Origin: Sclerotinia nivalis
Lineage: Eukaryota; Ascomycota; Leotiomycetes; Helotiales; Sclerotiniaceae
Length of the DNA stretch: 64,000 bases
Assembly (NCBI GenBank): GCA_029531795.1
Contig: JAPEIS010000014.1
Location: forward strand, 806,001 to 870,000
Direction of reading: 5' to 3'
The position numbers and the translations under genes are program-made. The notes beneath the pieces were generated by a model. That model worked only from the letters and a program-made list of their open reading frames with translations, did no database searches and was not told where the DNA came from. Below are positions 10,210 to 23,180 of this stretch, one piece after another; within the stretch, counting starts at the first letter, position 1; every line of letters begins with the position of its first letter.

Positions 10210-13200
10210 ATTTGCGGTTTGTGGGTAGGTGAGGTCGGATTTTGCAAGAGGTGATCGGTCTGTCCAGGAGATCAGTCTGCCCAGGAAGTCAATCCAAGAT
10301 CCAAGATAGTTATTATAATATCTCCTCTTATCTCCTCCTAAACCCTCAAAGCACAGTACCAAATTTCCCCAACCTCGTATTTATATCCAATATCCAATAC
10401 ACCTATCTTTGAATTCAAAAATCCGAGAAAAAGCTCCAGAAACACTATTTCCTAGCCAACAATCAATGTATGCCCATCTCTCCACATGGAACACTTCACA
10501 TAGGACAACAAACATACCTCTAAACCCACAAAAGCACACTTACACTCACACTCTCAGACTCACTATATTATTTCAATTGGTGACTTGTCACCATAAAAAC
10601 CCTCTCTTTATCCTTTATCAATCGAAAAGGTAAAAGGTAAAACGTGGTGAAGAGATCAAAAGTAGGATTGATGCAGTAGCAAAATAATTCAAAGTAAATC
10701 TTAGCCTCAGCCTCATCCATCCAAAACAAAACAAAGTAAATTATCAAATAATGAATCGTGTGTATGAAGCCATCCCATAGATGAAACTGCAATACCTAGA
10801 TATTCATCTTATCCCAAAGCCGAGATTGAGAAATTGAGAAATTAAGGAATTGAGATGTGTAATTACCAGCTATCCATCAAGGTGAAAGTCGAAAGGTAAA
10901 AGTTAAAAGGTGAAAATGAAGATTTGAAGATTTGAAGAAGAGAAAATCATATAATCTTTTAATTTTGTAATATTGTAAAAAGACAAGGTGAGTGGAAACT
11001 TGAATGGGGAGTTTGATTAGATGATCTCAATCCTCTCAATCCTCTCAATCATTCAATGAAATAATAGAATAATGAAATAATTGAATGATAGAATAGTAAA
11101 GTGGTAAAGTCCGAACCGAGGAACCTACTAGATAGGTATGATTGAGGGAAGCGAATGAGATGGGATTGATGAAATGAAAGAGCTTTGTATGTTAGTGCGT
11201 GTGAATATGAGATAATAAATAGTGAAAAGAGAGATAATTGCAAAGATATAAGAGATGGTGCAATTGAGTTAATCATTGTATTTGAGTTTAAACAATTTTC
11301 TTGTTCAAACCCATTTCACTGGCACTTGTCCATATCCATATCTATATAGTCTTTTATCCAATCTCATCCAGTTTGTCTCCCATGATCTTCTTCATTGAAG
11401 TTATATTGCATGCACTTGCATCCATTTCCAGTCTATAAACCAGAATAATCAACTTCCTTCTTCTCTCCCTCATCTTTTACAACAGTATTTAATTGTATAA
11501 CCTCTTACCTCTCACCTCAAATATCCCCACCAAGATGCCCACCAATATTCCCACCAATCCTACCAATCCCACCATTCACTAAATCCGAGCTTCATCACCC
11601 AATCTACAGTCCAATTTTAAAAAAATAAACTCTACATCAACTCTTAATCCGATTCTTATTAATCCCTCAACATCATCAAGCTAGGTATCCAACTTCTCAG
11701 AGTCTCAGCAAATCATGCACCTCCACTTCCACCTCCACCTCCACACTTTGCCATCCTTGAGATTTACCTACTACCTACTACCTACTACCTACTACCTACT
11801 ACCTACTACCTACTACCTACTACCTACTACCTACTACCTACTACCTACTACCTACTACCTACTACCTACTACCTATTATCTACCTACCTACCTCCCCCTC
11901 ACTTCCCCTCATTTCCCCTCACTTCCCCTCACACTCTCTCCCCCTTACACCTCTTTCAAAATCTCAATTCATACACTCCAAACACTCCAAACATCCTCCT
12001 CACTCACATACTTCTACATCCCACACCTCTCCCTCTCTTCCCTCTTCCCTCTTCCCTCATTCCTCATTCCTCACCCCCCTCACCCTTCACCCCCTCAATC
12101 CTTCCCTTTAAACCACACTATACCACCACACCACACCCCTCATAAAAACAATTATCCCCATCCCCATCCCTATCCCTATCTCTAATCCTAATCCCATCCA
12201 TAACCCCATCCCCATCATCAAATCCGTATGAAATTATAACTAATAATTTATAACACACCACTCCACTCTTCACCTCCACTTTCCTCCCCTCAACCCTCTA
12301 CTCCAACCCCAAACACACATATCCTTCCTTCAGGCACTTGCCAGCACTCGGTCCTTCCCTATCTACCTATAACAATTCATCTAAACTGACATAACATAAT
12401 AAGTATCACTTCACATTCACAATCTCACTCCAATTTCACACAATTCAATCAATCATATAATTTCAATATCTTCCATTTCATTTGCATGCTCACAAGTGTT
12501 ACCAAATATACAACCTAACCAAGCAATCATCCAAGTCAATCCAATTCAATCCAAGCAATTCAATAACCTCAATCCCATCCATCAATATTCAATCAAAACT
12601 AGGTACCTATTCCTCCTCATTGCAGTAGTACTCGTCCCTTCCATTGTTCCCGCCACTGAAAGTCTAGACGAGATCTAACATTACGCTCCTATCGTCCCAT
12701 CTTATCCCGTCCGATCTCCATATCCAATTCAAACCTGCAGAAAACACCCAATCAAAAGACGAATATTCGCGCACACATACTAACACGCACTAGCCAAATT
12801 GCAAGATGAAGCAAAAAAAGGCAGGCATACTCCAAATGTGCATCTAATGATGTGATCATCCAAAATGATCAAATAATTGTTGCACCTAACCGACCCAAAA
12901 ATAATGCATGGATTTTTGTTGTTTCCAGAAAATAAAAACACCAGCCAACAATGCCGGTTCGACAACTATTGTACAGATATTTATGGTCGATTGATGCGAA
13001 AGGAAACGACAGACGTTGGGTATCAGAAATGTAAAAATGGAGAAAAGATGCAGGTATGCAAGACCGGAACCAGAACCGACCCGCCCAGCACCGAATGACT
13101 CCAAAAATGATGCGAATTTATAAAAGATGTGGTAAGTATAAGAAAATTATGAGGCGATTTCCGAGCTTTTTGATATATGTTGCGGTAGTAGTTCGTCTCT

Positions 13201-13383
13201 AGCAATCTTGGAGATATTGTTTCCTTCATATAATATTTGTCGCCATAACGTATCCGAAGTCTGGCGTACATGACTTCGGGTGGATTGGACTTCTTTGAGT
13301 TAAAAATCTCTTCACTGCTCGATTCTGCTGTTAGAAACACCGTCGGAAGATTATTGCTTGAAAATTATCCAGTTGTAATGCTT
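10210..13383. other. 3.2-kb intergenic region, repeat- and pyrimidine-rich
   Basis: The 5' side of the large orphan and the 3' side of the Sok1-like gene, both on the minus strand. 10800-11280 is purine-rich on the plus strand. 11460-12360 is nearly G-free and C/T/A-rich, and holds the TACTACC array. 12360-13380 is AT-rich without features. Plus-strand frames here (for example 11715-12185) are products of the repeat. I see no gene. Confidence 0.5.
11766..11873 (+). repeat. Heptanucleotide tandem repeat TACTACC
   Basis: About 15 near-perfect copies of the 7-bp unit TACTACC, followed by TACC repeats. It sits inside the G-poor tract. Because 7 is not a multiple of 3, all frames read through it as Tyr/Leu/Pro/Thr-rich peptide, which explains the spurious ORF. 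Confidence 0.95.
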
Positions 13384-15505
13384 TCATGATTCATCAACCG
13401 CTATACCTGAATCTTGCATCATGTTGACATCACCTTCGTCCTCGACATCCGGGTTGACGAGATATGCTAAAGGCGCCCAAACTCTCCAATGTAAAATACC
13501 AATATGAGCAATTCTGGTTGCGACGTCCAAGATTTCTTCTTTTTGTCCACTTGTCGGGGAGTTTCCATTGAAAACCCCATTTGTGGGTCTTGGTGACGTG
13601 GCTGCATCAAATATTTGAAGACTGTTCAAAGGAGTATATGACTCGACGAGCTTTTGTAGTTCAGGGAAAAGTTTCGATAGTACTCGTGCCTCTGCTTCCT
13701 GATAGAGCTTGGATCGTGAATTTGAGAGGTGAAATGAGAGATGGGATTCGAAGACTGGAAGGCGTGCCATAGGGGTAGGTGTTGAACGAAGAATTTGCAA
13801 AGCAATATTCGAGGACAGTGCGGTCCATCTGTCTTGCGATGACGATGAAGCTAGGAGAGCTTGTAAAGACGTGCGTACTTGTGAAGTAGAGTCTGAATTT
13901 TGAAGAGACAAATAAAGTGGCGTTACAGGATATGTTTCTGGCGTAGATGCAGTAGTTGATGGAGATGATCGTGGGCTGGACGATAGAGAATCCGTAGCTT
14001 CATCCTCTAGATTTGGTACCCATACTTGTTTACCTGAAAGTTCTCTTGAGAAATGACCTCTCTCCTGAGCCAGATGATTGTACTTTCGTTTGGCTTTAAA
14101 ATCATTCTCCGAAGGGACTGTCGGGGCCGAGAGCACGCCTTCATCCGCGGGAGAAGAAATATACGACGAAGCAACAGGTGTATCATCCTGTGGTACTGAT
14201 CTAGCCTCGTTCATTTTGGATGCCGCGTCAAGTTTGTGATACAAAAACATGCAAATCTCGAGATTGATCAGATCCAGCATATCCGCTCGAAGTTTAACCA
14301 GGCGCTCCTCATCGAAAAGGAAGGTGTGAGGAACAGGTTCAATGGCTTTGGATGGTAGTGTCAGATTCACAAGTGCTTTCATGAAGTCCCATGTGTTTCC
14401 TTGAATTCGTGTTGGTGCGTCCAAGTGAAGATTATCTGGCAAGTTTGCCGCCTTTTTGAACCAATCATGTGCTGAAGCAATGTCTACTCTGCCCATTGCA
14501 ATCTTTCTTACGAAGAATTTCTGCTCAAATTGGACAGTGTCCTCGATAAGCAGCGGGCGCAAACATCTGATTTGATGATTTGCAACATCCTGAATCTCAT
14601 ATTAGCAAACTTCCATCAGGCTCATATCATGCAGAACTCACGAGTTTCATAGCTTCCAAGACACCCAACAGATTTCGCATTCCGGAGACTAACATTGACA
14701 CGTCCCAGTTTTTGTCACCCTCACTCAACTGGACGACCATATCATCCACCCAAGTGTCTCTCATCGGTGCGCAATGACATTTCAGGAGTTGCGATAGCCA
14801 TTTTGCAAGTTTGCCAAGATTAGCAACGCCTTTGCGGAATTGCTGCATTAACAAATCGACGTTAAAGGTCTCTTCGACCGATGACCGATCCCGCTGTGGA
14901 ACTAATGTTTCCAAGATCCCTCTGATAGCCTTGAGCGTTGCTGGCAAGCACCATTCCGCATCCCCCAAATCTTTCTCGAATTGCTCACGATCAGTCAAAT
15001 AACCTTGAAGTTGCAAACGCATCGTGTCCCAAAAATCATTGGCTTTTTGAGTCTTCTTTCGTCCTTTTTCTCCATCGAGATTAGGTCTAAAGTGTAAATC
15101 CGGATCGAAATTAATGTCGTGTCGAAGTTTGGGATTGTGTACAATTTTATTCACATCGAGTTCACTCAAGGTTGATTTCGTGACCGGGGGTTCTAACGAC
15201 GACTTGGCCACAGTTTGTACACTTCTCTTTGACGTACTGGAAGCTTCTTGACTAGATGAGGTTGTAGATCGTTCAAAAGGATATCTGGGGGCGGGATTTG
15301 TGGGCGGTGAGCTACTATTGGCCGTGAATGTATTGGACGATTGTAAATCATATCCCTGAGGGTCGTGGCTATTAATCTCCCCTGATTCTTGCGGTCTGTC
15401 TGTTACCTGAGCCTCGGGTATAGCTCTGCCATCGTTATTCGTAGGTCTTTCGGGAGTAGTCGTGATGCTATTCCCACGTTGTCTCTTCCCTGCATCATGC
15501 TCCAT
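13384..15505 (-). CDS. SOK1: Tcp11/Sok1 family protein
   Basis: Two exons on the minus strand: 15505-14642 and 14589-13384, joined over a 52-bp intron (donor GTGAGT, branch GCTAAT, acceptor TTCAG, phase 0). The product is 689 aa. Residues 1-115 are Ser/Thr/Pro-rich and probably disordered. The T-complex-11 domain begins near IVHNPKLRHDINFDPDLHF, a hallmark of this family, and runs to the C-terminus, including MDLINLEICMFL-type helices. The yeast member Sok1 is a dosage suppressor of cAMP-dependent protein kinase mutants; the molecular role is unclear. The splice makes a continuous conserved stretch (MKL|DVANHQIRCLRPLLIED). The start ATG at 15505 is the first in frame. An in-frame Ser/Pro-rich linker (about residues 400-500) splits the domain, as in other fungal copies. 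Confidence 0.88.
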
Positions 15506-18500
15506 TTTGCTTTGATTCTCAAGCCAACTTTATGGTGTTTTACTGCAAAAGTTGTATTCAGATTATCAAGCTGTTATTATTAGAAAAGAATTGCTCCGTG
15601 TTCCAAAAAGTAAAATCTGTAAAAGTACAGTGTTAGTAATTGCTTCCTTCTTTTTTGTGGTGGCTTGGGCGTCAAGGTATAATGTTGTGTGGGCAAACAA
15701 CGAGTATGCTCTGTACCTCGAAGAGTATGATCTCGTGGATGTGGTTACGGGTAGGAACATTTTCTTGTACCCCCATTTCGAGGGGTTCTCGAATCCGCAA
15801 GAAAGAGTTGTTTGTACTTATGCACAAGGCCGGGAACTTGCAAAAAACATACCTCTTTGTGGAACCTGACAGATCTTCTTGGCCCCAATAATTTGATAAC
15901 CAGTTTCTATGATTTTTTAAAAACAAGATGATTTTTTAGAGGTGATGAAGAAAGTTGTACCGGAAAGGACAGGAATTGGCTAGAGCCTTGTTGATCGAAT
16001 GAAGTTGGGAAAAGGTTGAAAGATTGAAAGATTGACAACAACAAAGGAAGTTCTTAGAAGTAGAACAATCTAAAGGAGCAAAGCGCAATAAGAGATGAAA
16101 GCAGGAAATTATTAATGAAGTAAGGAAGGACAAGAAATATGAGAGAGAAAATGACAACCGAAGTGTACAATTACAATTGTGATGGAGAGTAAAGTAGTAT
16201 TGGTTGGGTGGTCGGTAGCTTTCTTCTTCTTTTTTTTTTGGTTCTGATGTGGTTTTGATGGTATGATGGTGAACTTGTCTTTGTGTGTGGTGGTGGTGGT
16301 GGTGTTGATGCAGTGATTGCAGTATGTAGTGAGTAGGTAGGTATCGTATGCAGTAGCAATAATGCTATGCAAGCTTTCGAAATGAAAAAAAAAGAGATGA
16401 GAGAAGGAGAGGGAGAGGAATTGAGAATTGGGAATTGAGAATTGAGATTGTGATTGTTCGTATATGGGGGTGTGTATGGGTCTTTGAATTGCAATTGAGA
16501 CAAGAGACGTGCTCTCTTGGTTTGGAATAAAAGCCAGCCAGGGACGCCTTGACCTGTGGGAAATTTCAATAAGCCAGGGAATCGCTCCTTCCAAAATAGT
16601 CTTGTCTGTCTGTCTGTCTATACTATAGCAATAATAAGTAGGATGATATATAGAATAAATAAAATAAATAAAATATGTATATATATATATATATAGGTTA
16701 TTTAGAGGTTTATGTCAAGCTGACTCTTGGAACGATGTTACTTTTTTGATTATTGATAGTATATTATGATATACTATATAGGAAGCAAGAAGCTACCAGA
16801 TATTCTCTAGTATAACCCAACCAGCTATATATCCCACATGATACATCCAATAGAACAGACCCTCGCCTCCCCACACGAGTCAATCCCTAGGAGGCATTAG
16901 AATGGAACTAACAAAATCATAGATTCGATTCTTTACAGATCTATGATCTTGTATCTATTTATTGTTTAAGTAACAAGTAACTTTAGATGTGATTTGACAG
17001 CTTTCATTTTTCATAGAGTTATTTTTATCTAACCTAGTATCCCCGTAATTCTTCAAGATATATCATATTTTCTCCGAGAATGAGGATATCCCAACCTTCA
17101 TTATTTTCATATCAACAAGTTGAGGCAAAGGTTCTTCTAAACGCCTCCTATCTCATACTATTTCACACCCATTCTCACCCCCAATTTATTCATTGCCTGC
17201 ATTCGCTTACTTGTGCATATGCAAGTTGTACGGAGTATGCAGCAGCCTTGCTTTCCCATCGGCAGTGAAAAGCAGGCGCGCGGTCCATACTTGAATCTTG
17301 ATTGGAGATAAATCTTCGGGCTCCCTTGGAATCATGCAGAGGAGGAAGCCGAAAATGGAGCCTGCACATTTATTTACCTTCCCAGTACCCACGATATCTA
17401 GTCCTTGCGGTCTGCAGATGGAGATTGAAAAGTCACACCCCCATTTTGGATTAGATTCAACGGTTTTCAGGTCTTTCTTGGTATTGCTAGGCAGGCTTGA
17501 AAGACACGGCAAGGGATAGGGTATAGTATGAAATGATGTGATATGGCATAGTATAGTATATCATAGCATAATATCCTAGGTGAATACCAAATGAATTGAA
17601 GATTTAGTCAAGTTTTTAGTAAGTTTTGAACATTACACCGGAGAACGTTACAGTGTAGAAGATTACTTTTCATACTGATGACACGACAAAAGACTTCTAA
17701 CCTTTCATACTACAAAAACACTTAACTGCGCAATGAGTCCTGTACGGGCTAGAACTTTTTTCGAAAATATCATATGCAATTTTTCAAAATTCTTTCAATT
17801 TAATACAGATCATAAAATAATTGAATAAATTAAAAAATAATAATAGAAAAGTAATTATAAGAATTGGGATTTTCAAACGATATAATTATTCCTTTGGAGG
17901 ACGAGCTGCATAGGTTTTGAGGTGCTTTAAAAAATCATTCGAAAAGTGACAGCGATGCGAATTATTTTTCAGGCGCCGAGGGGCCGGACTCAAAGCTCGT
18001 ATATTATATTGCAGTGGTGCTGACTCGTGGATGCGCCGGAGAAACCGAATGCAGCTGTATTATAAAGCCTAGACAGCTAAACAGCCTTAACTACAGGGAA
18101 TAATCCTAGGCACTTCTAGGCTCGTTACAGGCCCTTTATACTCCGTATACCGCTATAGGCACCCCTTGTTAGAAGTCATTTCTTTTATTTCTTTTTTTCT
18201 TCCTTCCTCCTTCTTTGTCACTGGAAAGTTTGAAACCCTTTTCCCGCCTTCTCCTTATCAATCAATCTCGTCTCGCCTGATGTCTTTCGCTACCAACCAC
18301 ATTTACGGTATACATACCACTTTACCCATTTTGTACTCAATCCCCTGTAGCCGGGTTCATGTTCATGTCATAATAGGTTAGGACTTTACCAAATGGCTGG
18401 ATGCTGGATTACCTCCTCTTTCATTCTTCAGCCTCGTGTGCATCATTTTCTACTTAAGAAACCATGGATATCCTCGATTATCCATAATCCTCTTTCCCTT

Positions 18501-21500
18501 CTAGAAGTTATCTCTCGTTAATTCGGAAAGGATATTCCTTACGGTAGCATTCGAAGCATTGGCAAACCGAAGATATCAGCACAACAGGGCTATCAAAAGC
18601 CAAATCATATCGTGGCCGAAATGGACGGACGCTTGACCAAAGAAACGTTCCAGCTCGGATAGGGACACCATCAGTGCTGCACGCAGCCTCGTCATCTGAG
18701 GAAGAGTGTGCAGCTGAATTAGCAAAGGTCGCCGTTCAAGAGTATCAAATTTTCATCACTCACGTCTTTTTCCACTGAATCAGGGCGTGGCAGGAGCGTC
18801 AGATTCCAATCTTCAAACTTCCAAGATGACGGATGCGAAAAAATAATTCATAATCCTGCAAGCCCTTCTCTTCTTAACTCCGTACGTTTAGACGGACCCC
18901 AAGGAACACGGAGAACAGATTGTCGAACGTGATCTTAGACAATTTCCTTTCTTTGAACAACAGGGTATCTTAGAACCGACGGGCCCTTGTGACGGCAGAA
19001 GAATTGCAACATATCTACGTGTATAAAATTTTCTTCCGTCTTTTCAAAATCATCTGCGAGACTTGGTGTTCCTCGGAGGGCCCACACTGTTACTTCGTAT
19101 ATAAGAATCTATACACAACGTAGCCACAACATCGGCAAGCCCGTCGGTCGTCACCTATCCTACACGTAAGGAAGACTAGGTAAATGCATCAAACACAAAT
19201 TCCTTTAGCTTTTCATTTCTGCAACTTCCACGCCTCTGTCGTACTCAGCACATATTACTATAAGAGATGGGTCCGATATATTAACTCGCTGCAAAGCTCA
19301 CGAGAGACGGACATCAGCATACTTGAGTACCTCCTTACTAGGCCTACCCTTTGATCACAAATCTAATATGAAATCAATATGCAAACAAACGCAAGAAGCG
19401 GATCGATCGAAATTTTTGTTTGTTCGTTTATCGAATTCTTCTCCCCCTCCCTCACAATCGCGGCATCGCCTCCGCCTTACCCACTCACTGCGAACGGAAA
19501 AGAGGATCGAGGCTACCGAAGAATGCATTGGTAACAAGTGAGTGGTAGGTAAGGTAACATATTCTAGTAACATTCCGCGAGGCTTCTGCGGCTACCAAAA
19601 TGAAACTTTAACTTTGGTGGATGACACGGAAGATTATGGATCAAACATCGATCTAGAGAAGAACCAAGAACCAAGAACCAAGAACCAAAAGCCAGAAACC
19701 AAAAATCAAAGACACTTCCCCGCCAAAAAGTGAGGCGTGCGAAATTTGCGCCACGGATGATTTTCGGATTTTTTCTCATTTCTTAGATATCCAGATTCCA
19801 GATTCCAGATTCTAGATTCTCATATCAGATCATATCATACATTGATTATCATGTCATGTATCACGTGTCGCAGTTTGGAACCATTTGTGGTCAGATTTCC
19901 GAAAGCAACTTAAACATGCTTATTATTATTATTATTATTATTATCGTACTTTACTCCTACCACACTACTACATCGTATATCTCGGCAACCTTTCGAAATA
20001 CTAGGTATTTCAAAATCTTTTAATACATATCCCTTACCATGACTACAGATTACAAGACAATTCAAATCTATGGAAGTGAGATAAGATCCTACTCAATCCT
20101 ACAAAACCCGAACGACTTGAACCAATGATCAAAGTTGCCAAAGAAGTTACAACTTTGGAGAATAACACCAAAGGACGATAAAGCTCTTGGTTCATTCATC
20201 CGTATTGTCTGCCATATATGAATCTCTTTCGGTATATTCACAGCCTCAACCCCCACGCTTTTCGTAGTGCATCAAAATACCAATATTTCAAGGTTCACTT
20301 TGCATATCAATCAAGATTTTTCCATTTATTCATCTCTTGCCAAAATCATGCGGTTCTTGATATTACCAAGCCATCCATAAGTTTGGGGGCAATTTTTCAA
20401 TATTGAAAAACCGGGGTTACGGTTACGGCACGGCATGAAAAGTTATCCGCATGCTTTGATCATCCAGTTCCATTTCATTCTATTCCTCGTACCCGTGTCA
20501 TTACTCTCTCACCATGAGATGAACAGCTGTTTATATACTCCATTTTTTAAGGTTCATTGGGTTCAAGGATAATCTCATCAATGCTTCCTAAAGCACTGTC
20601 GTTTCAAAATGGATGACTTTGCATTTTTTGCGCTACGTCCCAGTATTGAAAACACACGTCTCGGAATTAAATATTCTATGCGGTAAATTAATTGAATTCT
20701 CGCTCGCATACAATTAAGTATTAAAGCAATATATATTACTTTGCGCGCGGACTCGGAAGGATTTCAGCCAACCTCATACTTCACAACATATTTATCGATA
20801 TTGATAAATGTGACGTACATATACAATATTTACGAATCAAAGTCTTCAGTCAGATGTTTGGATAGTTAAAGGTGTTACTTCAAACGCTTGGTCCTCGAAT
20901 TCTTCCCACTTAAAGCGATGTGCAGAATCGAGATGCAGTTCATCTTTAAAGTGTGGTTTCACAACTTGTTATTTGATACTTGATACTCGACTCGAGAGGA
21001 AGTAAGGAAAACATTGAAATATGGGATGCAAAGGACTCGAGTCCACACATCGGAATAATATCAATGCAGAGGCGAACAAATTGAATTGCCACCAGTTTTT
21101 ATCGAACGAATGATAGTTCCATACTTTGCTTTGACTGCACACATTGGTAATACTTGCGCGGACTTATCTAGCCTATTCATCATATGAAAGTATAGAGACC
21201 CAAGGGCGATAAATTATGAGTCACCAACATACTGCACTTTCCCGGATATTCCTTTCTTTTAGTCTAGATGCATCTCAATCTCTATGCTCTCCCAATCATT
21301 CACGCATTTCATCCCATCCAACCACCTTCGCCCAGCAAAACTTATGTGGCGACAACTCACATCCAGTGGCGACGACTTATCATCCTAGTATATGGTTACT
21401 TACAGACCCCCGTTGCATTGCCACAAATCTCGCGAAAAACTTCCGAAAGGCTCGCCAAATATCCTAATCCTCAAGCCCCCCGAAAGCCAAAAGCCACCAT

Positions 21501-21532
21501 GTTACGCACGCGAGTGTCAAAATATTATTGTA

Positions 21533-21547
21533 GCGTGCTACGCACGC
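21533..21547. repeat. Short perfect hairpin GCGTGC-TAC-GCACGC
   Basis: A 6-bp perfect inverted repeat with a 3-nt loop in AT-rich surroundings. A second GTTACGCACGCGAGTG occurrence lies 30 bp upstream (about 21511). It may be the relic end of a mobile element or a binding site; nothing else supports either reading. Confidence 0.4.
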
Positions 21548-22129
21548 TTTAGGTGAGTACTGCATTTTGATGGCGTAGGGGGTAGGCTTGTTTACAGGTT
21601 GTTTGTAAGTAAGTGCTTGGTTTGATGCTGCGCTGGAGATATATATGCTTTGTACCGCGGGCAAGTAGATGTGTTTTTGGTGAGAGGCGATAGATGATTT
21701 GGTTTGAATTGGAGGTGGATGTTGAGGCTGTGGATGTACAGACTTGGCTTGATTGTATAATGTACTGTACTGTTGTATTGTATTGTGTCACAGCGCAAGA
21801 TTTATAATGAGTCATTGATATAATATATTGATACATTGATCTTTTGGCCCATGACAAAAATACACTATGTACACGTAGCAAGATATCATGCTCTTTAACT
21901 CTTTGACTCTTGGGCAAAATCTTCATCCAGGGGAAGAGAGATAGGGGATGGAAGGATATGTAGATCTCATATACTTCTTGTATATTAATTACATGATATT
22001 AATTATATAAAATAAAATCTTATATACAAATTCCCTACCGGCAACCCTCAGTCATATAGTCATATAATCATAGAATCATAGAATAGTGATACGTGAATAG
22101 ATTTTCAACATATTATGGATATAGATATT

Positions 22130-23180
22130 CACTCCTCACTCCTCGCCCCCCCTATCTCTTCTCCTCTCATCTCCTCCCCATCCCTATCCAATCATCTCAT
22201 CTCCCTTTCTTCCCCATCCGATTTTCCAATCTTCCAATTTCCCAATTTACTATTTTTCTCCTCTCTTTCCCCTTTTTCTATGAGATTTCTTTCTTCCCCC
22301 TTTTTCTAACATCTCTTCCCCCCTCTTGAATCTCTCTTCCCCTCTTCCAACCTCTTTTTCCCTCTTTCTCTCATCCCCTACCCCATTCAATTTTTCAATT
22401 TCCAAACTACTACTCCAAACTACGAGTCCTCACTCCTCACCCCCTTACTCTACCTCCTTTTAATAACCCCTTAACCATCTTTTCACCCTCTTCTTTCCTC
22501 TCCCCTATCAGATTTTTCAATCTTCCAATCTTCCAATCTTCACTCCTTACTCCTTTTTATACTCCCTTTTCATTCCCCCTCTCCCATTAAATTTCCCCCC
22601 TCCCCTCTTCCCCCCTTTTCTCCCTTCTCCCACCCTCAATTTCCCATTCTGCTAACCCACCACTCTCCACTCCTCACTCCCCCCTTCCATATCCAACATC
22701 CATTTCCCCAACCCACCTAGCACACCCTCTGCTCATTCAAATACAGCAAACCCCCTCACTTTTCCTCTTTCATTCTCCCTTCCTCCTTTATCCAATATCA
22801 TTAATCATCCTTTTAATCATCTCCTAATCATTTCCCAATTACTCTCTTCTCCTTTTCCCCCCTCCTCAATCTTTCTTCTTCATTCTATTTAACTATTACT
22901 TAATATTTTTAATTTATCACCCCTCTTTTCTTTTCTCTTTCTTTTTCATTTTTTTCTTCATTTCCTTTTAACTCAACATCATCCCCTCACCCACTAAATA
23001 CCACCATACCACTCTCACTCCTTGCTTTTTTTCCTTTTCCCTCTCCCTCCCTTCTCCTCCCCCTTCACATAAATACAACACAACCCCTCAGCCCCCATCC
23101 TCTTTCATTCTCTTTCTGACTCTCATTATCCCCCTATCTAATCATCCCCTAACCACCCCTTAACCACCACCATAATCTCC
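22130..23180 (+). repeat. 1-kb G-poor polypyrimidine tract
   Basis: The plus strand is composed almost wholly of C and T with some A; G is nearly absent over about 1 kb (motifs such as TCCCCTCTTCC and CTCCTCACTCC recur). It is not a simple tandem repeat. Long CT tracts on the sense strand are common just upstream of fungal genes, yet no plus-strand gene follows within 5 kb. Confidence 0.8.

Noticed and set aside
11715..12185. Plus-strand 156-codon frame
   Set aside because: Caused by the TACTACC repeat and the G-poor tract; no protein-like composition.
13023..13340. Minus-strand 105-codon frame just downstream of the Sok1-like stop codon
   Set aside because: No recognisable motif and no splice link to the gene; most likely 3' UTR.
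15552..15869. Plus-strand 105-codon frame with a hydrophobic segment upstream of the Sok1-like gene
   Set aside because: It begins only at a TTG, lies in the divergent promoter/5' UTR region, and no in-frame ATG precedes the hydrophobic part.
16112..16594. Minus-strand 160-codon frame
   Set aside because: Contains poly-Lys/poly-Thr from homopolymer and TGG repeats; no conserved-looking segment.
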